The position numbers and the translations under genes were made by a program. Below, piece after piece: positions 53,601 through 61,622 of a DNA stretch of 64,000 nt (positions within the stretch are counted from its first letter, which is position 1; every line of letters starts with the position of its first letter). Location: positions 32,056 through 96,055 of the forward strand of contig NZ_QWLB01000007.1 in NCBI RefSeq assembly GCF_003574355.1. The letters run 5' to 3'. The notes under the pieces were generated by a model. That model did no database searches. It worked only from the letters and a program-made list of their open reading frames with translations, and was not told the origin of the DNA. Origin of the DNA: Meiothermus granaticius NBRC 107808 (lineage in GTDB: Bacteria > Deinococcota > Deinococci > Deinococcales > Thermaceae).

Positions 53601-53763
53601 GGCCAGGGCCTGGCAAGCGGCTTTGCTGCCGGGGCCGCGCCCACCGAGGGCGGAGCTCCGCGTGCGGGGGTATGGCATCTTGGAGGTTTGGCTGCGGTGG
53701 TTGAACCATCGGGCCCAGCCTCGGGTGGGGTGGCCGTCGCGGTCTGAGCCCGACCTACCCTGA
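50659..53763 (+). CDS. Class III adenylate/guanylate cyclase - AAA ATPase - TPR signalling protein
   Basis: A 1034-residue multidomain protein. Residues 1-22 form a zinc ribbon (Cys3, Cys6, Cys17, Cys20). The cyclase domain (about 36-205) keeps the metal Asp43 (FFDLSRF) and Asp87 (FFGDG), Lys83, and the transition-state pair Asn151 and Arg155 (VNLSQR), so it may be active. A P-loop GPMGVGKSH follows near residue 240 with an AAA-16-like ATPase domain, then about 500 residues of helical TPR-like repeats. The stimulus is unknown. No DNA-binding domain is visible. Confidence 0.88.
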   Translation: MVCPRCGYTNAPGDENCAHCGNALLPSSGFIQERRWVSVVFFDLSRFTEYALAHPLEDTWAAANTALQSAAGHARLFGGHVDKFFGDGFLSVFGVPRSQESDAKAALEAARAMVASSPLPGRAGVASGLVLRTPLGGGLAGDQTVLGPAVNLSQRLSQAAPPGEVWTDATTLRLVRSAMGEALPPQPLKGYAEPLTPFRYLGLREGSPGMVGRQSEYARLQELLEEVAQGGAYRVVLSGPMGVGKSHLAQHFVATLGPGRRGLVAPRLTTGVALRYALRQGLQELLPEGLSGLRSLELPERLRSILTFSIGLDEHPGLSAAELDALLVETWWQVVARVAQREPLVLVLEDMHNADPTVLEFTRRPPPPGVLLLLVARQNRWGSAPDLVPLELGPLSLEETQTLVLQARPELGAATSLHLAEASGGFPLAVQALSLTNTGEPEPIPLYQPRLDSLPRLARVALQASAVLGPTVPPELVRHLVGEEADLTRLVGEGFLEGDERGQLRFAIPWLREATLGQVGGQQVQIWHQQAARWYQRQGRLAESATHLEAAGEVTAAYRLWRVVAQSAWNEENYPGAILGYLEALRLAEGTVRLNAALEAGEAHLGLGRYVEARELADLVLQTLEAPQALHERALAIRLEALLELGQPEPLRISPSSAQEPRLRLALARTLPPPEARRLLGVLPGNLEAPAHLILARGWLKEGHLTRAQAECEMYLDQSATTPVGRFQARLLLAQTLWRQFRPQEAWEVLAEGPDEVLPPWFSASHEAAKAALALDLGDFPQAERSLERALVLAEEAPQPCFEAVSLSYLRFLEESGRLEEAQEFGEAAVARAPTPILLAHLALTYALTPGQKASAMLDRLMRGLEGVEDLEAQTLCSLAMGLRAHYEGRSAHSHLRRSVFLARQAHHPTLYFYALIALGEVLEAHNLKKALALSQYLLSHTAGRGFSVGHGYARLLRAQSLLKAGREPLSLLEFQPITRLARAWQAALLPGPRPPRAELRVRGYGILEVWLRWLNHRAQPRVGWPSRSEPDLP

Positions 53764-53778
53764 AGGGCCTCGAGCGGG

Positions 53779-53807
53779 TGGCCAGGCCTGGGCCGGTGGG
53801 GTAGATT
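53779..53807 (+). promoter_or_regulatory. Promoter, leaderless arrangement (acetyltransferase)
   Basis: TGGCCA (53779-53784) and TAGATT (53802-53807), spacer 17; GTG 53814 begins six bases later. Confidence 0.45.
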
Positions 53808-53813
53808 GACCCT

Positions 53814-54263
53814 GTGCAGATCGTCCGGGCCACCCTCGAACACCTCGAGCCCCTTCTCCCGTTGGTGGATGCCTACCGCCGGTTCTACCAACAACCCTCA
53901 GACCTCCAAGCGGTGCGCGAGTACCTGCAGGGACGGCTCGAGAAGGGGGAGGCTGTGGTGTTCCTCTCGCTAGAGGGCCAGACCCCGCTGGGCTTCACGC
54001 TGCTCTACCCCCACTGGAGCACCGTGGCTCTGGGCCGCGTCTGGCTGCTCAACGACCTCTTTACCGTGCCCGAGGCCCGGCGCAAGGGTGTGGCCTGGGC
54101 CTTGATGGAGGCGGCCAGCGACTTTGCCAGGGCCCAGGGCAGCCAGCGGATGTGGCTGCGGACCGCTGTGGATAACTTCCCAGCCCAAGCCCTCTACGAG
54201 AAATTCGGCATGGTGCGGGATGTGCAGTTCTACCGTTATGACCTGGTTTTTGGGGAGCGGTAA
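53814..54263 (+). CDS. GNAT family N-acetyltransferase
   Basis: A 149-residue acetyltransferase. The fold order is clear: the N-terminal strand IVRATLEHLEPLLPLVDAYR, the central LGFTLLYPHWSTVALGRVWLLNDLFT strand pair, the acetyl-CoA loop VPEARRKGVAWALMEAA (R-R-K-G-V-A) near residues 83-99, and the end QALYEKFGMVRD. The acceptor is unknown. Start GTG 53814 follows a TAGATT -10 box by six bases. Confidence 0.9.
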   Translation: MQIVRATLEHLEPLLPLVDAYRRFYQQPSDLQAVREYLQGRLEKGEAVVFLSLEGQTPLGFTLLYPHWSTVALGRVWLLNDLFTVPEARRKGVAWALMEAASDFARAQGSQRMWLRTAVDNFPAQALYEKFGMVRDVQFYRYDLVFGER

Positions 54264-54274
54264 GGCCCAGTGGG

Positions 54275-54280
54275 TAAACT
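54275..54280 (+). promoter_or_regulatory. -10 box, leaderless arrangement (CoA transferase)
   Basis: TAAACT ends six bases before ATG 54287 and favours that start over TTG 54281. Confidence 0.45.
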
Positions 54281-54286
54281 TTGGCT

Positions 54287-55525
54287 ATGAGCGCGCTGGC
54301 TGGAGTCAAGGTTCTGGACCTCTCTCGAGTGCTGGCCGGTCCCTACTGCACGCAGACCCTGGCGGACCTGGGGGCAGAGGTGTGGAAGCTCGAGCCCCTC
54401 TGGGGGGATGAGACACGAGCCTGGGGCCCCCCCTTTATTGAGCCCGATGCCTCTACCGGCTGGAAACTGGGAGCCGCAGGAGAGAGCGCCTATTACCTCT
54501 CGGTTAATCGAGGCAAGAAAAGCCTGGCCGTCAACCTAAAAGACCCCCGTGGGCAGGAAATTGTGCGCCGCTTGGCCCGTCGGGCCGATGTCCTGATCGA
54601 AAACTACAAGGTGGGGGATCTGGCCCGCTACCGACTGGACTATAAGGCCCTGCATCCCCTCAACCCTCGATTGGTGTACTGCTCCATCACCGGGTTCGGC
54701 CAGACCGGTCCCCGGGCTGCCGAACCCGGTTACGATGCGGCGCTTCAGGGCTATACCGGCATCATGTCGGTCACAGGGGAGCCGGAGGGGCCGCCGATGA
54801 AGGTGGGGGTGGCCTGGATTGATATCCTGACCGGGCTGAGCGCGACCAACGCGATCCTGGCGGCGCTTTTGGCGCGGGAACGCGATGGACAAGGACAGTA
54901 CCTCGATCTCTCGCTCTTCGATGTGGGCCTGGCGGCCATGGCCAATCTGGCCCAGAGCTACCTCTTGACCGGCAAAGCCCCACAGCGCCGGGGGAATGCC
55001 CATGCCCAGATTGTTCCCTACGGGGCCTTTCCGGTGGCCGATGGCTGGATCATTCTGGCAGTGGGCAACGATACCCAGTACCAAAAGCTGTGCGAGGCCC
55101 TGGGCCGCCCAGAGCTTTGGGAGGATGCGCGTTTCCAGACCAATCCGGGGCGGGTAGCCCACCGCGAGGAGTTGGTGAACCGGCTTTCGGAGATCACCCG
55201 AACCCAACCCATGTCCCAGTGGCTCTCAAGCCTGCAGGCGGTCGGTGTGCCTTGTGCTCCGGTCAATGACCTGGCCGCAGCCTTCGCCGATCCCCAGGCC
55301 CAGGCCCGTGGCCTGCGGCAGGAAGTTCGGCACCCCACCCTTGGCCTCTTGCCGCTGGTGGGCTCGCCGCTGGGGTTTTTATCCCGCACCCCAGGCCAGA
55401 TTCACGCCCCCCCACCCCGGCTGGGGGAACATACCCTCGAGCTGCTCACGGGGGTTCTGGGCCTAAGCGAAGCCCAGGTCAGGGATTTGGAGCGGGAGAA
55501 GGTCGTAAAAACGGCTCAGTCGTAG
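54287..55525 (+). CDS. CaiB/BaiF family (type III) CoA transferase
   Basis: A 412-residue CoA transferase. It has the family start ALAGVKVLDLSRVLAGPYCTQTLADLGAEVWKLE, NRGKKSLAVNLKDPRG, ADVLIENYKVGDLARYRLDY, the catalytic Asp in PGYDAALQGYTGIMS and RRGNAHAQIVPYGAFPVADGW. It moves CoA from one carboxylic acid to another; the acids are not predictable. ATG 54287 is supported by the -10 box. The gene ends 11 bases from convergent yebC. Confidence 0.92.
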   Translation: MSALAGVKVLDLSRVLAGPYCTQTLADLGAEVWKLEPLWGDETRAWGPPFIEPDASTGWKLGAAGESAYYLSVNRGKKSLAVNLKDPRGQEIVRRLARRADVLIENYKVGDLARYRLDYKALHPLNPRLVYCSITGFGQTGPRAAEPGYDAALQGYTGIMSVTGEPEGPPMKVGVAWIDILTGLSATNAILAALLARERDGQGQYLDLSLFDVGLAAMANLAQSYLLTGKAPQRRGNAHAQIVPYGAFPVADGWIILAVGNDTQYQKLCEALGRPELWEDARFQTNPGRVAHREELVNRLSEITRTQPMSQWLSSLQAVGVPCAPVNDLAAAFADPQAQARGLRQEVRHPTLGLLPLVGSPLGFLSRTPGQIHAPPPRLGEHTLELLTGVLGLSEAQVRDLEREKVVKTAQS

Positions 55526-55536
55526 CCGGCTGGTGG

Positions 55537-56274
55537 TCAGGCTTCGACCGGGAGGCTGGCCGGGTCGAGGTTGGTATGCACGTCCTGCACGTCGTCGAGC
55601 TCCTCGAGGGCCTCCACCATCCGCAGCACCTTTTCGGCATCCTCGACGCCCAGGCTGACGACGTTTTGGGGGATCATGGTAATCGAGACATCCTCGGGCT
55701 TGAAGCCTTTGGCTTTGAGGGCTTCTGAGACGGTGTAGACCTCATGCGGATCGGTGTAGATCTCCAGGCCCCCCTCGCTTTCCTGGAGGTCTAGGGCCCC
55801 GGCCTCGATCGCAGCTTCCTGGGCGGCGTCACTGTTGGTCTCGAGCCGGATATACCCCCGGCGGTCAAACTGCCAGGCCACGGCACCGGTGGCCCCCAGG
55901 CTACCACCGTGCTTGTTAAACACGTGGCGCACCTCGGCCACTGTACGCTGGCGGTTGTCGGTCACGGCATTGACGATGATGGCGACCCCACCAGGGGCAT
56001 ACCCCTCGTAAACCACCTCTTCGTAGTGACTGCCCTCCTCATCGCCACCGGCCAGCCGTTTGAGCAGGCGCTCGATGTTATCGCTAGGGACGTCTTCGTA
56101 CTTGGCGGCTTCGATCAGGTTGCGCAGGGAGGCGTTGGCGGCGGGGTCCGCGCTGCCCCCGGCCCGGGCCGCGGCGGCGATCAGCCGCATGTACTTGCTG
56201 ACCACCTTGCCCTTTTTGAGGTCATTGGCTGCCTTTTTGCGCTTGATTTGAGCCCATTTGCTGTGTCCAGCCAT
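55537..56274 (-). CDS. YebC/PmpR family regulatory protein
   Basis: A 245-residue YebC protein with the invariant start AGHSKWAQIKRKKAANDLKKGK and the three-domain pattern KYEDVPSDNIERLLKR, YEGYAPGGVAIIVNAVTDNRQRTVAEVRHVFNKHGGSLG and DVSITMIPQNVV. YebC proteins act as transcription regulators in some bacteria, and recent work links them to translation of proline runs. No partner is evident. Confidence 0.95.
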   Translation of the reverse strand: MAGHSKWAQIKRKKAANDLKKGKVVSKYMRLIAAAARAGGSADPAANASLRNLIEAAKYEDVPSDNIERLLKRLAGGDEEGSHYEEVVYEGYAPGGVAIIVNAVTDNRQRTVAEVRHVFNKHGGSLGATGAVAWQFDRRGYIRLETNSDAAQEAAIEAGALDLQESEGGLEIYTDPHEVYTVSEALKAKGFKPEDVSITMIPQNVVSLGVEDAEKVLRMVEALEELDDVQDVHTNLDPASLPVEA

Positions 56275-56344
56275 AGTTGCACCGTCCTTCAGTATACCGC
56301 TCGAGGCGCGTTCGGTTCAGCCTTCTAAAAAGGCCCAAATGGCG

Positions 56345-56350
56345 CATAAT
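56345..56350 (+). promoter_or_regulatory. -10 box, leaderless arrangement (uridine phosphorylase)
   Basis: CATAAT ends six bases before ATG 56357. Confidence 0.45.
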
Positions 56351-56356
56351 TACAGC

Positions 56357-57124
56357 ATGCCTGACTTCTACCATCTCGGGTTTTCCCTCCATGATCTTGG
56401 CGAGCGTCGTCCCACACTGGCAATTCTGAGCGGAGACCCCAACCGAGCCTCGTTCATCGCCCAGAACATGCTCGAGGAGCCCAGAACCCTCTCGGAGAAC
56501 CGGGGGCTCAACAGCTATCTGGGGCTTTTGCCGAGCGGCAAACCGATCCTTTCGGCTACCAGCGGGATGGGGGCCCCGTCTTTGAGTATCGTGGTGAACG
56601 AGCTGGTGCAGGCCGGGATTCGGACCATCATCCGGGTCGGGACCAGCGGCTCCATCCAGGAAGAGCTGAAGCCGGGGATGGTGGCGATCTCCAAGGGGGC
56701 CTTGTGCCGTCAGGGGGCGGCCAACGATATCGCCCCGCCGGAGTACCCTGCCAGTGCCGACCCCTTCCTGACCGTAGCCCTGGTAGAGGCTGCGCAGAAG
56801 CTGGGCGTGGGATATGCCCTGGGCATTACCGCCTCGGTGGACACCTTTTACGAAGGCCAGGAACGCACCGGTTCGGCCAACCCGCACCTGATGCGCTCCC
56901 TACAGGGCATCACGGAAGAGTACCGCAACCTTCGGGTCATCAACTATGAAATGGAGGCCGGAACCCTGTTCAAGATGGGCAACGTGTATGGTTTTGCTGC
57001 AGCGTGTGTGTGTGGGATCATCGCCCAGCGCACCCGGGATGAAAAGCCGGTGCTGGAGGCCAAAGCCACCGCGGTACAGCACGCGGTTGAGGTCGCGCTG
57101 GCCGCAGCGGAGCAGTTTGCCTGA
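56357..57124 (+). CDS. Uridine phosphorylase family protein
   Basis: A 255-residue nucleoside phosphorylase of the NP-1 family. It has YHLGFSLHDLGERRPTLAILSGDPNRA (phosphate site GDPxR), GMGAPSLSIVVNELVQAGIRTIIRVGTSGS, ITASVDTFYEGQER, which is typical of uridine phosphorylase, and NYEMEAGTLFKMG with the ribose-binding Met-Glu. It would cleave uridine to uracil. ATG 56357 is chosen for the family start and the -10 box, over open frame further upstream. It complements the purine phosphorylase at 48523. Confidence 0.88.
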   Translation: MPDFYHLGFSLHDLGERRPTLAILSGDPNRASFIAQNMLEEPRTLSENRGLNSYLGLLPSGKPILSATSGMGAPSLSIVVNELVQAGIRTIIRVGTSGSIQEELKPGMVAISKGALCRQGAANDIAPPEYPASADPFLTVALVEAAQKLGVGYALGITASVDTFYEGQERTGSANPHLMRSLQGITEEYRNLRVINYEMEAGTLFKMGNVYGFAAACVCGIIAQRTRDEKPVLEAKATAVQHAVEVALAAAEQFA

Positions 57125-57281
57125 GGAGACCCGTTACGGATGTAACGCAAGGATTAAGGGGCACGGGGGGTTGGCGGAATTCCCGTTTGGGGCGTGATTT
57201 CTGCCCATCCCAGGGCTTGCCCTTGACCAAGGGCTGCAATTGTGCTTGACTTGGGCAACCCTCATGGGTTACTTATAGCCG

Positions 57282-58181
57282 GTGCGACGGCAGCGTCACC
57301 CGGTCCGCTACACCTTGTGGCTGGCCCGCACCGGGGCGGTTCCCCGCACCCTTTCCCTACCGGTTTGGGTGCCGCTGGTGGTGGTGTTGGGGCTGCTCGG
57401 CTGGAGTGGGCTCAACCTGTGGTTGTGGCAGCGCACCGCTGAGATGCGTAGCCTGCAACTGCGGCTGCTGAGCCTTTCAGAACAGGCCCGGAGCCTGAAC
57501 AACCAGCTCGAGGCGGAACGCACCCACAACAACACCCTGAGCCAGAAAGCCCAGGCGATCCTGCACGATCTTGCGACCCTCGAGGCGGAGATCAACCGGC
57601 TGCGAACCAGGGCGGGGATGCCGGCGCTTCGCCTGACCCCCACCCGCAACGAGGGGCCTAGGGGCGGAGCTGAGGTTCCCGCAAGCCTGGGGCAGGTGTT
57701 GGCCTTTGCCGATGGTGAGGCCCGGCGGCTCAACGGCACCCTGGGCGAGCTTTCCCCTGCGCTCGAGGAGACCCTCCAGCGCGAGGCCGCGGTTCCGTTT
57801 GGGTATCCGCTGCTGGGGTATACGCGCACCGCTTCTGGATTTGGTTACCGGGGTAACCCCTTTGGCTGGGGGTTTGAGTTCCACAACGGCCTGGATTTCC
57901 CCGCGCCTTACGGCACCCCCATTCACGCGACCGGGGCAGGGGTGGTGGTGAGCGCTGGGTGGAACGGCCCCTTTGGCCAGGCGGTGATCGTGGATCATGG
58001 CTATGGCTACAAGACCCTTTACGGGCACATGTCGCAGATTCTGGTCAAGCCCGGCGACCGGGTGGAGCGGGGCGATACCCTAGGCCTGGTGGGCTCTACG
58101 GGGCGTAGCACCGGGCCACACGTTCATTACACCGTGTTCCAGGGGGGTACCGCGGTGAACCCTGGGGCTTTCTTGAACTAA
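57282..58181 (+). CDS. M23 family envelope peptidase with coiled coil
   Basis: A 299-residue membrane-anchored peptidase. A basic N-terminus is followed by a membrane helix (about residues 25-48), a coiled coil (about 55-115), a linker and a C-terminal M23 domain. The zinc motif is intact: FHNGLDFPAP (H-x3-D), YGHMS, and GPHVHYTV (H-x-H). It likely cuts peptidoglycan peptides in the periplasm. GTG 57282 is the first start of the frame; a TTGACT box (57246-57251) lies upstream. It pairs with a bactofilin and a second M23 protein downstream. Confidence 0.9.
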   Translation: MRRQRHPVRYTLWLARTGAVPRTLSLPVWVPLVVVLGLLGWSGLNLWLWQRTAEMRSLQLRLLSLSEQARSLNNQLEAERTHNNTLSQKAQAILHDLATLEAEINRLRTRAGMPALRLTPTRNEGPRGGAEVPASLGQVLAFADGEARRLNGTLGELSPALEETLQREAAVPFGYPLLGYTRTASGFGYRGNPFGWGFEFHNGLDFPAPYGTPIHATGAGVVVSAGWNGPFGQAVIVDHGYGYKTLYGHMSQILVKPGDRVERGDTLGLVGSTGRSTGPHVHYTVFQGGTAVNPGAFLN

Positions 58182-58256
58182 GGGGGGGCGCAGCCCAATT
58201 TGGCCTTTTATTCCTAGAGTTGGCGGGTATCATTGATCCGCCCAGAGGAGAGAACC

Positions 58257-58649
58257 ATGATGCTAGGCGGACGCAAACCCACTCCTGGAGCCCTGACCTA
58301 TATCAGTGAGGGCAGCGAACTCGAGGGCAACCTCAAAACCAGCGGCCCAGCCCGCATAGACGGCAAGATCAAGGGCTCGCTCATGGCCGAGGGGGACTTG
58401 GAGATCGGCCCCAAAGCCCATCTCGAGGGGGAGCAGGTCAAGGGCCACAACATCATCGTGCATGGACAGGTCAACGCGCAGATCATCGCCCAAGGCAAGC
58501 TGCACCTGACCAAAACGGCCCGGGTCGAGGGCGATGTCCGGGCCCTTTCGCTGGATGTGGAAGCTGGAGCGGTGTTTGTGGGCCGCAGCCAGACCGGCGA
58601 GCCCAAAGCCCTGCCCCAGGGGGGGAAATCAACGGTTGCCAACCAGTAG
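58257..58649 (+). CDS. Bactofilin (polymer-forming cytoskeletal protein)
   Basis: A 130-residue bactofilin: a short N-terminal tail, then the right-handed beta-helix with repeating short strands (LTYISEGSELEGNLKTSGPARIDGKIKGSLMAEGDLEIGPKAHLEG in pieces, residues 20-65) and a basic/proline tail. Bactofilins polymerise without nucleotide and organise cell-wall enzymes. It lies between two M23 peptidases, a known functional pairing. GAGGAG lies six bases before ATG 58257; ATG 58260 is also possible. A TATCAT box is at 58228-58233. Confidence 0.92.
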   Translation: MMLGGRKPTPGALTYISEGSELEGNLKTSGPARIDGKIKGSLMAEGDLEIGPKAHLEGEQVKGHNIIVHGQVNAQIIAQGKLHLTKTARVEGDVRALSLDVEAGAVFVGRSQTGEPKALPQGGKSTVANQ

Positions 58650-58730
58650 CCCTGAGGTGGGGATCCCGGGGCGTATGGCGGGTTAGCGATCACCGGCTCG
58701 AGTTCAGTTGGCCGCTAAACTGATGGAGAT

Positions 58731-59696
58731 ATGCACCGCCAGCCTTCCAACCCTGCCCTAACGGTGCGGGTGCCGCTGTGGGTGGCGGTCGTGCTTCCGC
58801 TGACCTTTGTGGTGTTGCTGGTCTGGGTCGCCCGGTATGGCAGCGGCCCTCGGGAGCAGGCGGAGCGGCTCAGGGCCCTCGAGACCCAGGCCAAAACCCT
58901 AGCCCTGGAACTCGAGGCCGAGCGCAGCCGTACCCGAGCCTACTCCAGTGAGGCGGTACAGCTCCAGCAGGACCTGGGGGTACTGGAGAGCGAGATCAAC
59001 CGGTTGCGCCAAAAAGCCGGTCTGCCCAAGGTGCAGCTTGTGCCGTCGCCTTCCGCTCCCCTTCCCGATGCTGTGCCCAGTGGCCCCAAGGGAGCCGGCC
59101 AGCCGGTGAGTACCGGGGACCTGCTGCTCAGCTTGCGCGCGCAGATGAGCAGCTTTGGCGCGACCCTCGAGGAGACCGCGGAGGCGCTCGAGAACCCCTT
59201 GCCCAAAGACCCTGCGCCGCGCCCCTATGTGCGCCGGGCCAGCCCCCGGCCTGCTCCGGGGGCTGAACCCCCCAATTGGGCCCAGTTCATGCCGGCAGGG
59301 ATGCCCCTTACCGTACAAACCTATATCAGCTCTGGGTTTGGCTATCGCAGTAGCCCATTTGGTGGGGGCAGCTCAGAGTTTCACAACGGCCTGGATTTCC
59401 CCGCCCCGCTGGGCACCCCGGTATACGCCACGGCTTCAGGCAAGGTAGACCAGGTGGGCTGGAATCCCATCTTTGGCCTGATGGTTTTGATCAACCACGA
59501 GAACGGGCTCTATACCCTCTATGGGCACCTTTCGGAGGCTCGAGTGGCCCTGGGGCAGGCCATACAGCAGGGAGACTGGATTGGAGCGGTGGGCTCGACC
59601 GGGCGCTCAACCGGGCCCCACCTGCACTACACCGTCTACCGCTACGGCTCCGCGGTGGATCCCACGCCCTACGTAAGCGCGGCTGCCAGCCGCTGA
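58731..59696 (+). CDS. M23 family envelope peptidase, second copy
   Basis: A 321-residue paralogue of the peptidase at 57282, with the same layout: N-terminal membrane helix (about 12-35), coiled coil (about 40-95), proline-rich linker (100-190) and M23 domain. The zinc motif is intact: FHNGLDFPAP, LYGHLS and GPHLHYTV. Linker composition differs strongly from the first copy, while the catalytic cores are close. TAAACT (58716-58721) is nine bases before ATG 58731. Confidence 0.9.
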   Translation: MHRQPSNPALTVRVPLWVAVVLPLTFVVLLVWVARYGSGPREQAERLRALETQAKTLALELEAERSRTRAYSSEAVQLQQDLGVLESEINRLRQKAGLPKVQLVPSPSAPLPDAVPSGPKGAGQPVSTGDLLLSLRAQMSSFGATLEETAEALENPLPKDPAPRPYVRRASPRPAPGAEPPNWAQFMPAGMPLTVQTYISSGFGYRSSPFGGGSSEFHNGLDFPAPLGTPVYATASGKVDQVGWNPIFGLMVLINHENGLYTLYGHLSEARVALGQAIQQGDWIGAVGSTGRSTGPHLHYTVYRYGSAVDPTPYVSAAASR

Positions 59697-59734
59697 GTCT
59701 CGAGTCCAGCCCCCCACACCCCAGGGGCGTGGTA

Positions 59735-59740
59735 TAAACT
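59735..59740 (+). promoter_or_regulatory. -10 box, leaderless arrangement (accD)
   Basis: TAAACT ends seven bases before ATG 59748. Confidence 0.45.
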
Positions 59741-59747
59741 ATGCGTC

Positions 59748-60587
59748 ATGGCTTTGGAGCGGCTGTTCCGCCGTCGCCGGGCAAAGGGCGAGGCCCGTGA
59801 TGTGCCTGAGCTATGGGTTAAGTGCCCTAACTGCGACGCGCAAATCTATAAAAAAGACCTCGAGGCCAACTGGTATGTCTGCCCCAAGTGTGGCTACCAC
59901 ATGCGCCTTTCAGCCGACAAGCGGGTGGAGCTGTTGGCGGACGAGGGCAGTTTCCAAAAGACCACCGGCTTGAAGCCGGTAGATGCCCTGAACTTCACCG
60001 ATACCGAACCCTATCCCAAACGCCTCGAGCGCTACCAACGTGAGGCCGGGCGGCCCGACGCCATCGTGGGGGGGCGTTGCACGGTGGGGGGGGTGCCCAG
60101 TGTGCTGCTGGTCATGGACTATGCCTTTGCTGGGGGCTCGATGGGGAGTGTGGTTGGCGAGGAGCTAACCCGGGGCATTGAGGCTGCAGCCAATGAAAAC
60201 CGCAGCGTGGTGATTGTCTCGGTCTCGGGTGGGGCTCGCATGCAGGAGGCTGCGCTCTCGCTGATGCAGATGGCCAAAACCACCCTGGCCCTGGATCGCT
60301 TGTGGGCCCGGCGCTTGCCCTACATCTCGATCCTCACCGACCCCACCACCGGCGGGGTAACGGCCAGCTTCGCGGCCATTGCCGATGTGATTTTGGCTGA
60401 ACCAGGGGCGCTGATCGGTTTTGCTGGACCCAGGGTCATCAAGCAAACCATCCGCCAGGACCTGCCGGAGGGGTTTCAGCGCTCGGAGTTCTTGCTCAAG
60501 CACGGCATGGTGGATAAGGTGGTGGACCGCCGCAAGCTCAAGGAGACGGTGGCCGACGTGTTAAAATTGTTGTACCCAAGAGACTGA
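59748..60587 (+). CDS. accD: Acetyl-CoA carboxylase carboxyltransferase subunit beta
   Basis: A 279-residue subunit. The N-terminal zinc ribbon has four cysteines (KCPNCDAQI and [11 protein letters not shown]), followed by the crotonase-like core with [41 protein letters not shown] and [12 protein letters not shown]. With AccA it transfers the carboxyl group from biotin to acetyl-CoA, starting fatty-acid synthesis. accA follows 82 bases later. Confidence 0.97.
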   Translation: MALERLFRRRRAKGEARDVPELWVKCPNCDAQIYKKDLEANWYVCPKCGYHMRLSADKRVELLADEGSFQKTTGLKPVDALNFTDTEPYPKRLERYQREAGRPDAIVGGRCTVGGVPSVLLVMDYAFAGGSMGSVVGEELTRGIEAAANENRSVVIVSVSGGARMQEAALSLMQMAKTTLALDRLWARRLPYISILTDPTTGGVTASFAAIADVILAEPGALIGFAGPRVIKQTIRQDLPEGFQRSEFLLKHGMVDKVVDRRKLKETVADVLKLLYPRD

Positions 60588-60669
60588 CCTATGACCCATG
60601 AGCGTCGTATCGAGTGCGGCCCAGGGTATGGGCCCGAAGCCCTACGGGGAATCTACCGGCGAGGTTTGT

Positions 60670-61617
60670 GTGGCGCTTGAGTTTGAAAAGCCCATCGCTG
60701 ACCTCGAGGCCAAGATTGCAGAGCTCGAGGGATTCGCTACCAAGAGTGGGGTGGACCTTTCGGACGAGCTGTCGGTGCTGCGCGAGCGGCTGGCCCAGCT
60801 CAAAAACGACACCTTCGAGAACCTCACCCGCTGGGAGCGGGTGCAGCTGGCCCGGGCCCCAGGGCGCCCAACCAGCCTGGACGTCATTGGGGGGATCACC
60901 ACCGGGTTTGTCGAGCTTTCCGGCGACCGGGCCTATTCCGATGATGCCGCGGTGGTGGGGGGGCTGGCTTACCTCGAGGGGGAACCGATCGTCATCGTGG
61001 GGCACCAAAAGGGCCGTGACACCAAGGAAAACATCTACCGCAACTTTGGGATGCCCCATCCTGAGGGGTACCGCAAAGCCATGCGGATGATGGATCTGGC
61101 CGACCGTTTTGGCCGGCCCTTCGTGGCCCTTATTGACACCCCTGGGGCCTACCCTGGGATCAGCGCAGAGGAGCGCGGCCAGGCTTGGGTAATTGCCCAA
61201 AGCATCCAGCGCATGGCCCGGCTGCGGGTTCCGGCGGTGGCCATCGTGTTGGGAGAGGGGGGGTCGGGCGGGGCTTTGGCCATTGGGGTGGGCAACCGCA
61301 TCTTGATCCTGGAAAATGCCTGGTACTCGGTGATCAGCCCGGAGTCTTGTGCGGCCATCTTATGGCGCGATGCCAAAGAAGCCGCCAAAGCAGCGGAGGC
61401 CCTCAAGCTCTCGGCGTTTGATCTGCTCGAGCTAGGCGTGGTGGACCGGATCATCCCTGAACCGGGTGGGGGGGCCCACCGCGACCCCAAAGCCACCTTT
61501 GTCCATATCAAGCAGGCCCTGCTGGAGACTCTGGCTGAACTCAAGCCCCTTCCCCCGGAGGCCCTGTTCGAGGACCGCTACCGCCGCTTCCGGGGGTTGG
61601 GGCGCTTTCAAGAGTAA
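60670..61617 (+). CDS. accA: Acetyl-CoA carboxylase carboxyltransferase subunit alpha
   Basis: A 315-residue subunit that pairs with AccD. It shows [19 protein letters not shown] at the start, [70 protein letters not shown] and [20 protein letters not shown] chose GTG 60670 (normal family start, GAGG five to six bases upstream) rather than ATG 60598, which would add 24 unconserved residues. It converges with lpdA six bases later. Confidence 0.95.
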   Translation: MALEFEKPIADLEAKIAELEGFATKSGVDLSDELSVLRERLAQLKNDTFENLTRWERVQLARAPGRPTSLDVIGGITTGFVELSGDRAYSDDAAVVGGLAYLEGEPIVIVGHQKGRDTKENIYRNFGMPHPEGYRKAMRMMDLADRFGRPFVALIDTPGAYPGISAEERGQAWVIAQSIQRMARLRVPAVAIVLGEGGSGGALAIGVGNRILILENAWYSVISPESCAAILWRDAKEAAKAAEALKLSAFDLLELGVVDRIIPEPGGGAHRDPKATFVHIKQALLETLAELKPLPPEALFEDRYRRFRGLGRFQE

Positions 61618-61622
61618 AGGGC

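Noticed and set aside
57132..57234. Two short hairpins (57132-57147 and 57219-57234) between uridine phosphorylase and the M23 gene
   Set aside because: Six-base-pair stems without a T-tract; too weak to call as terminators or regulatory RNA.
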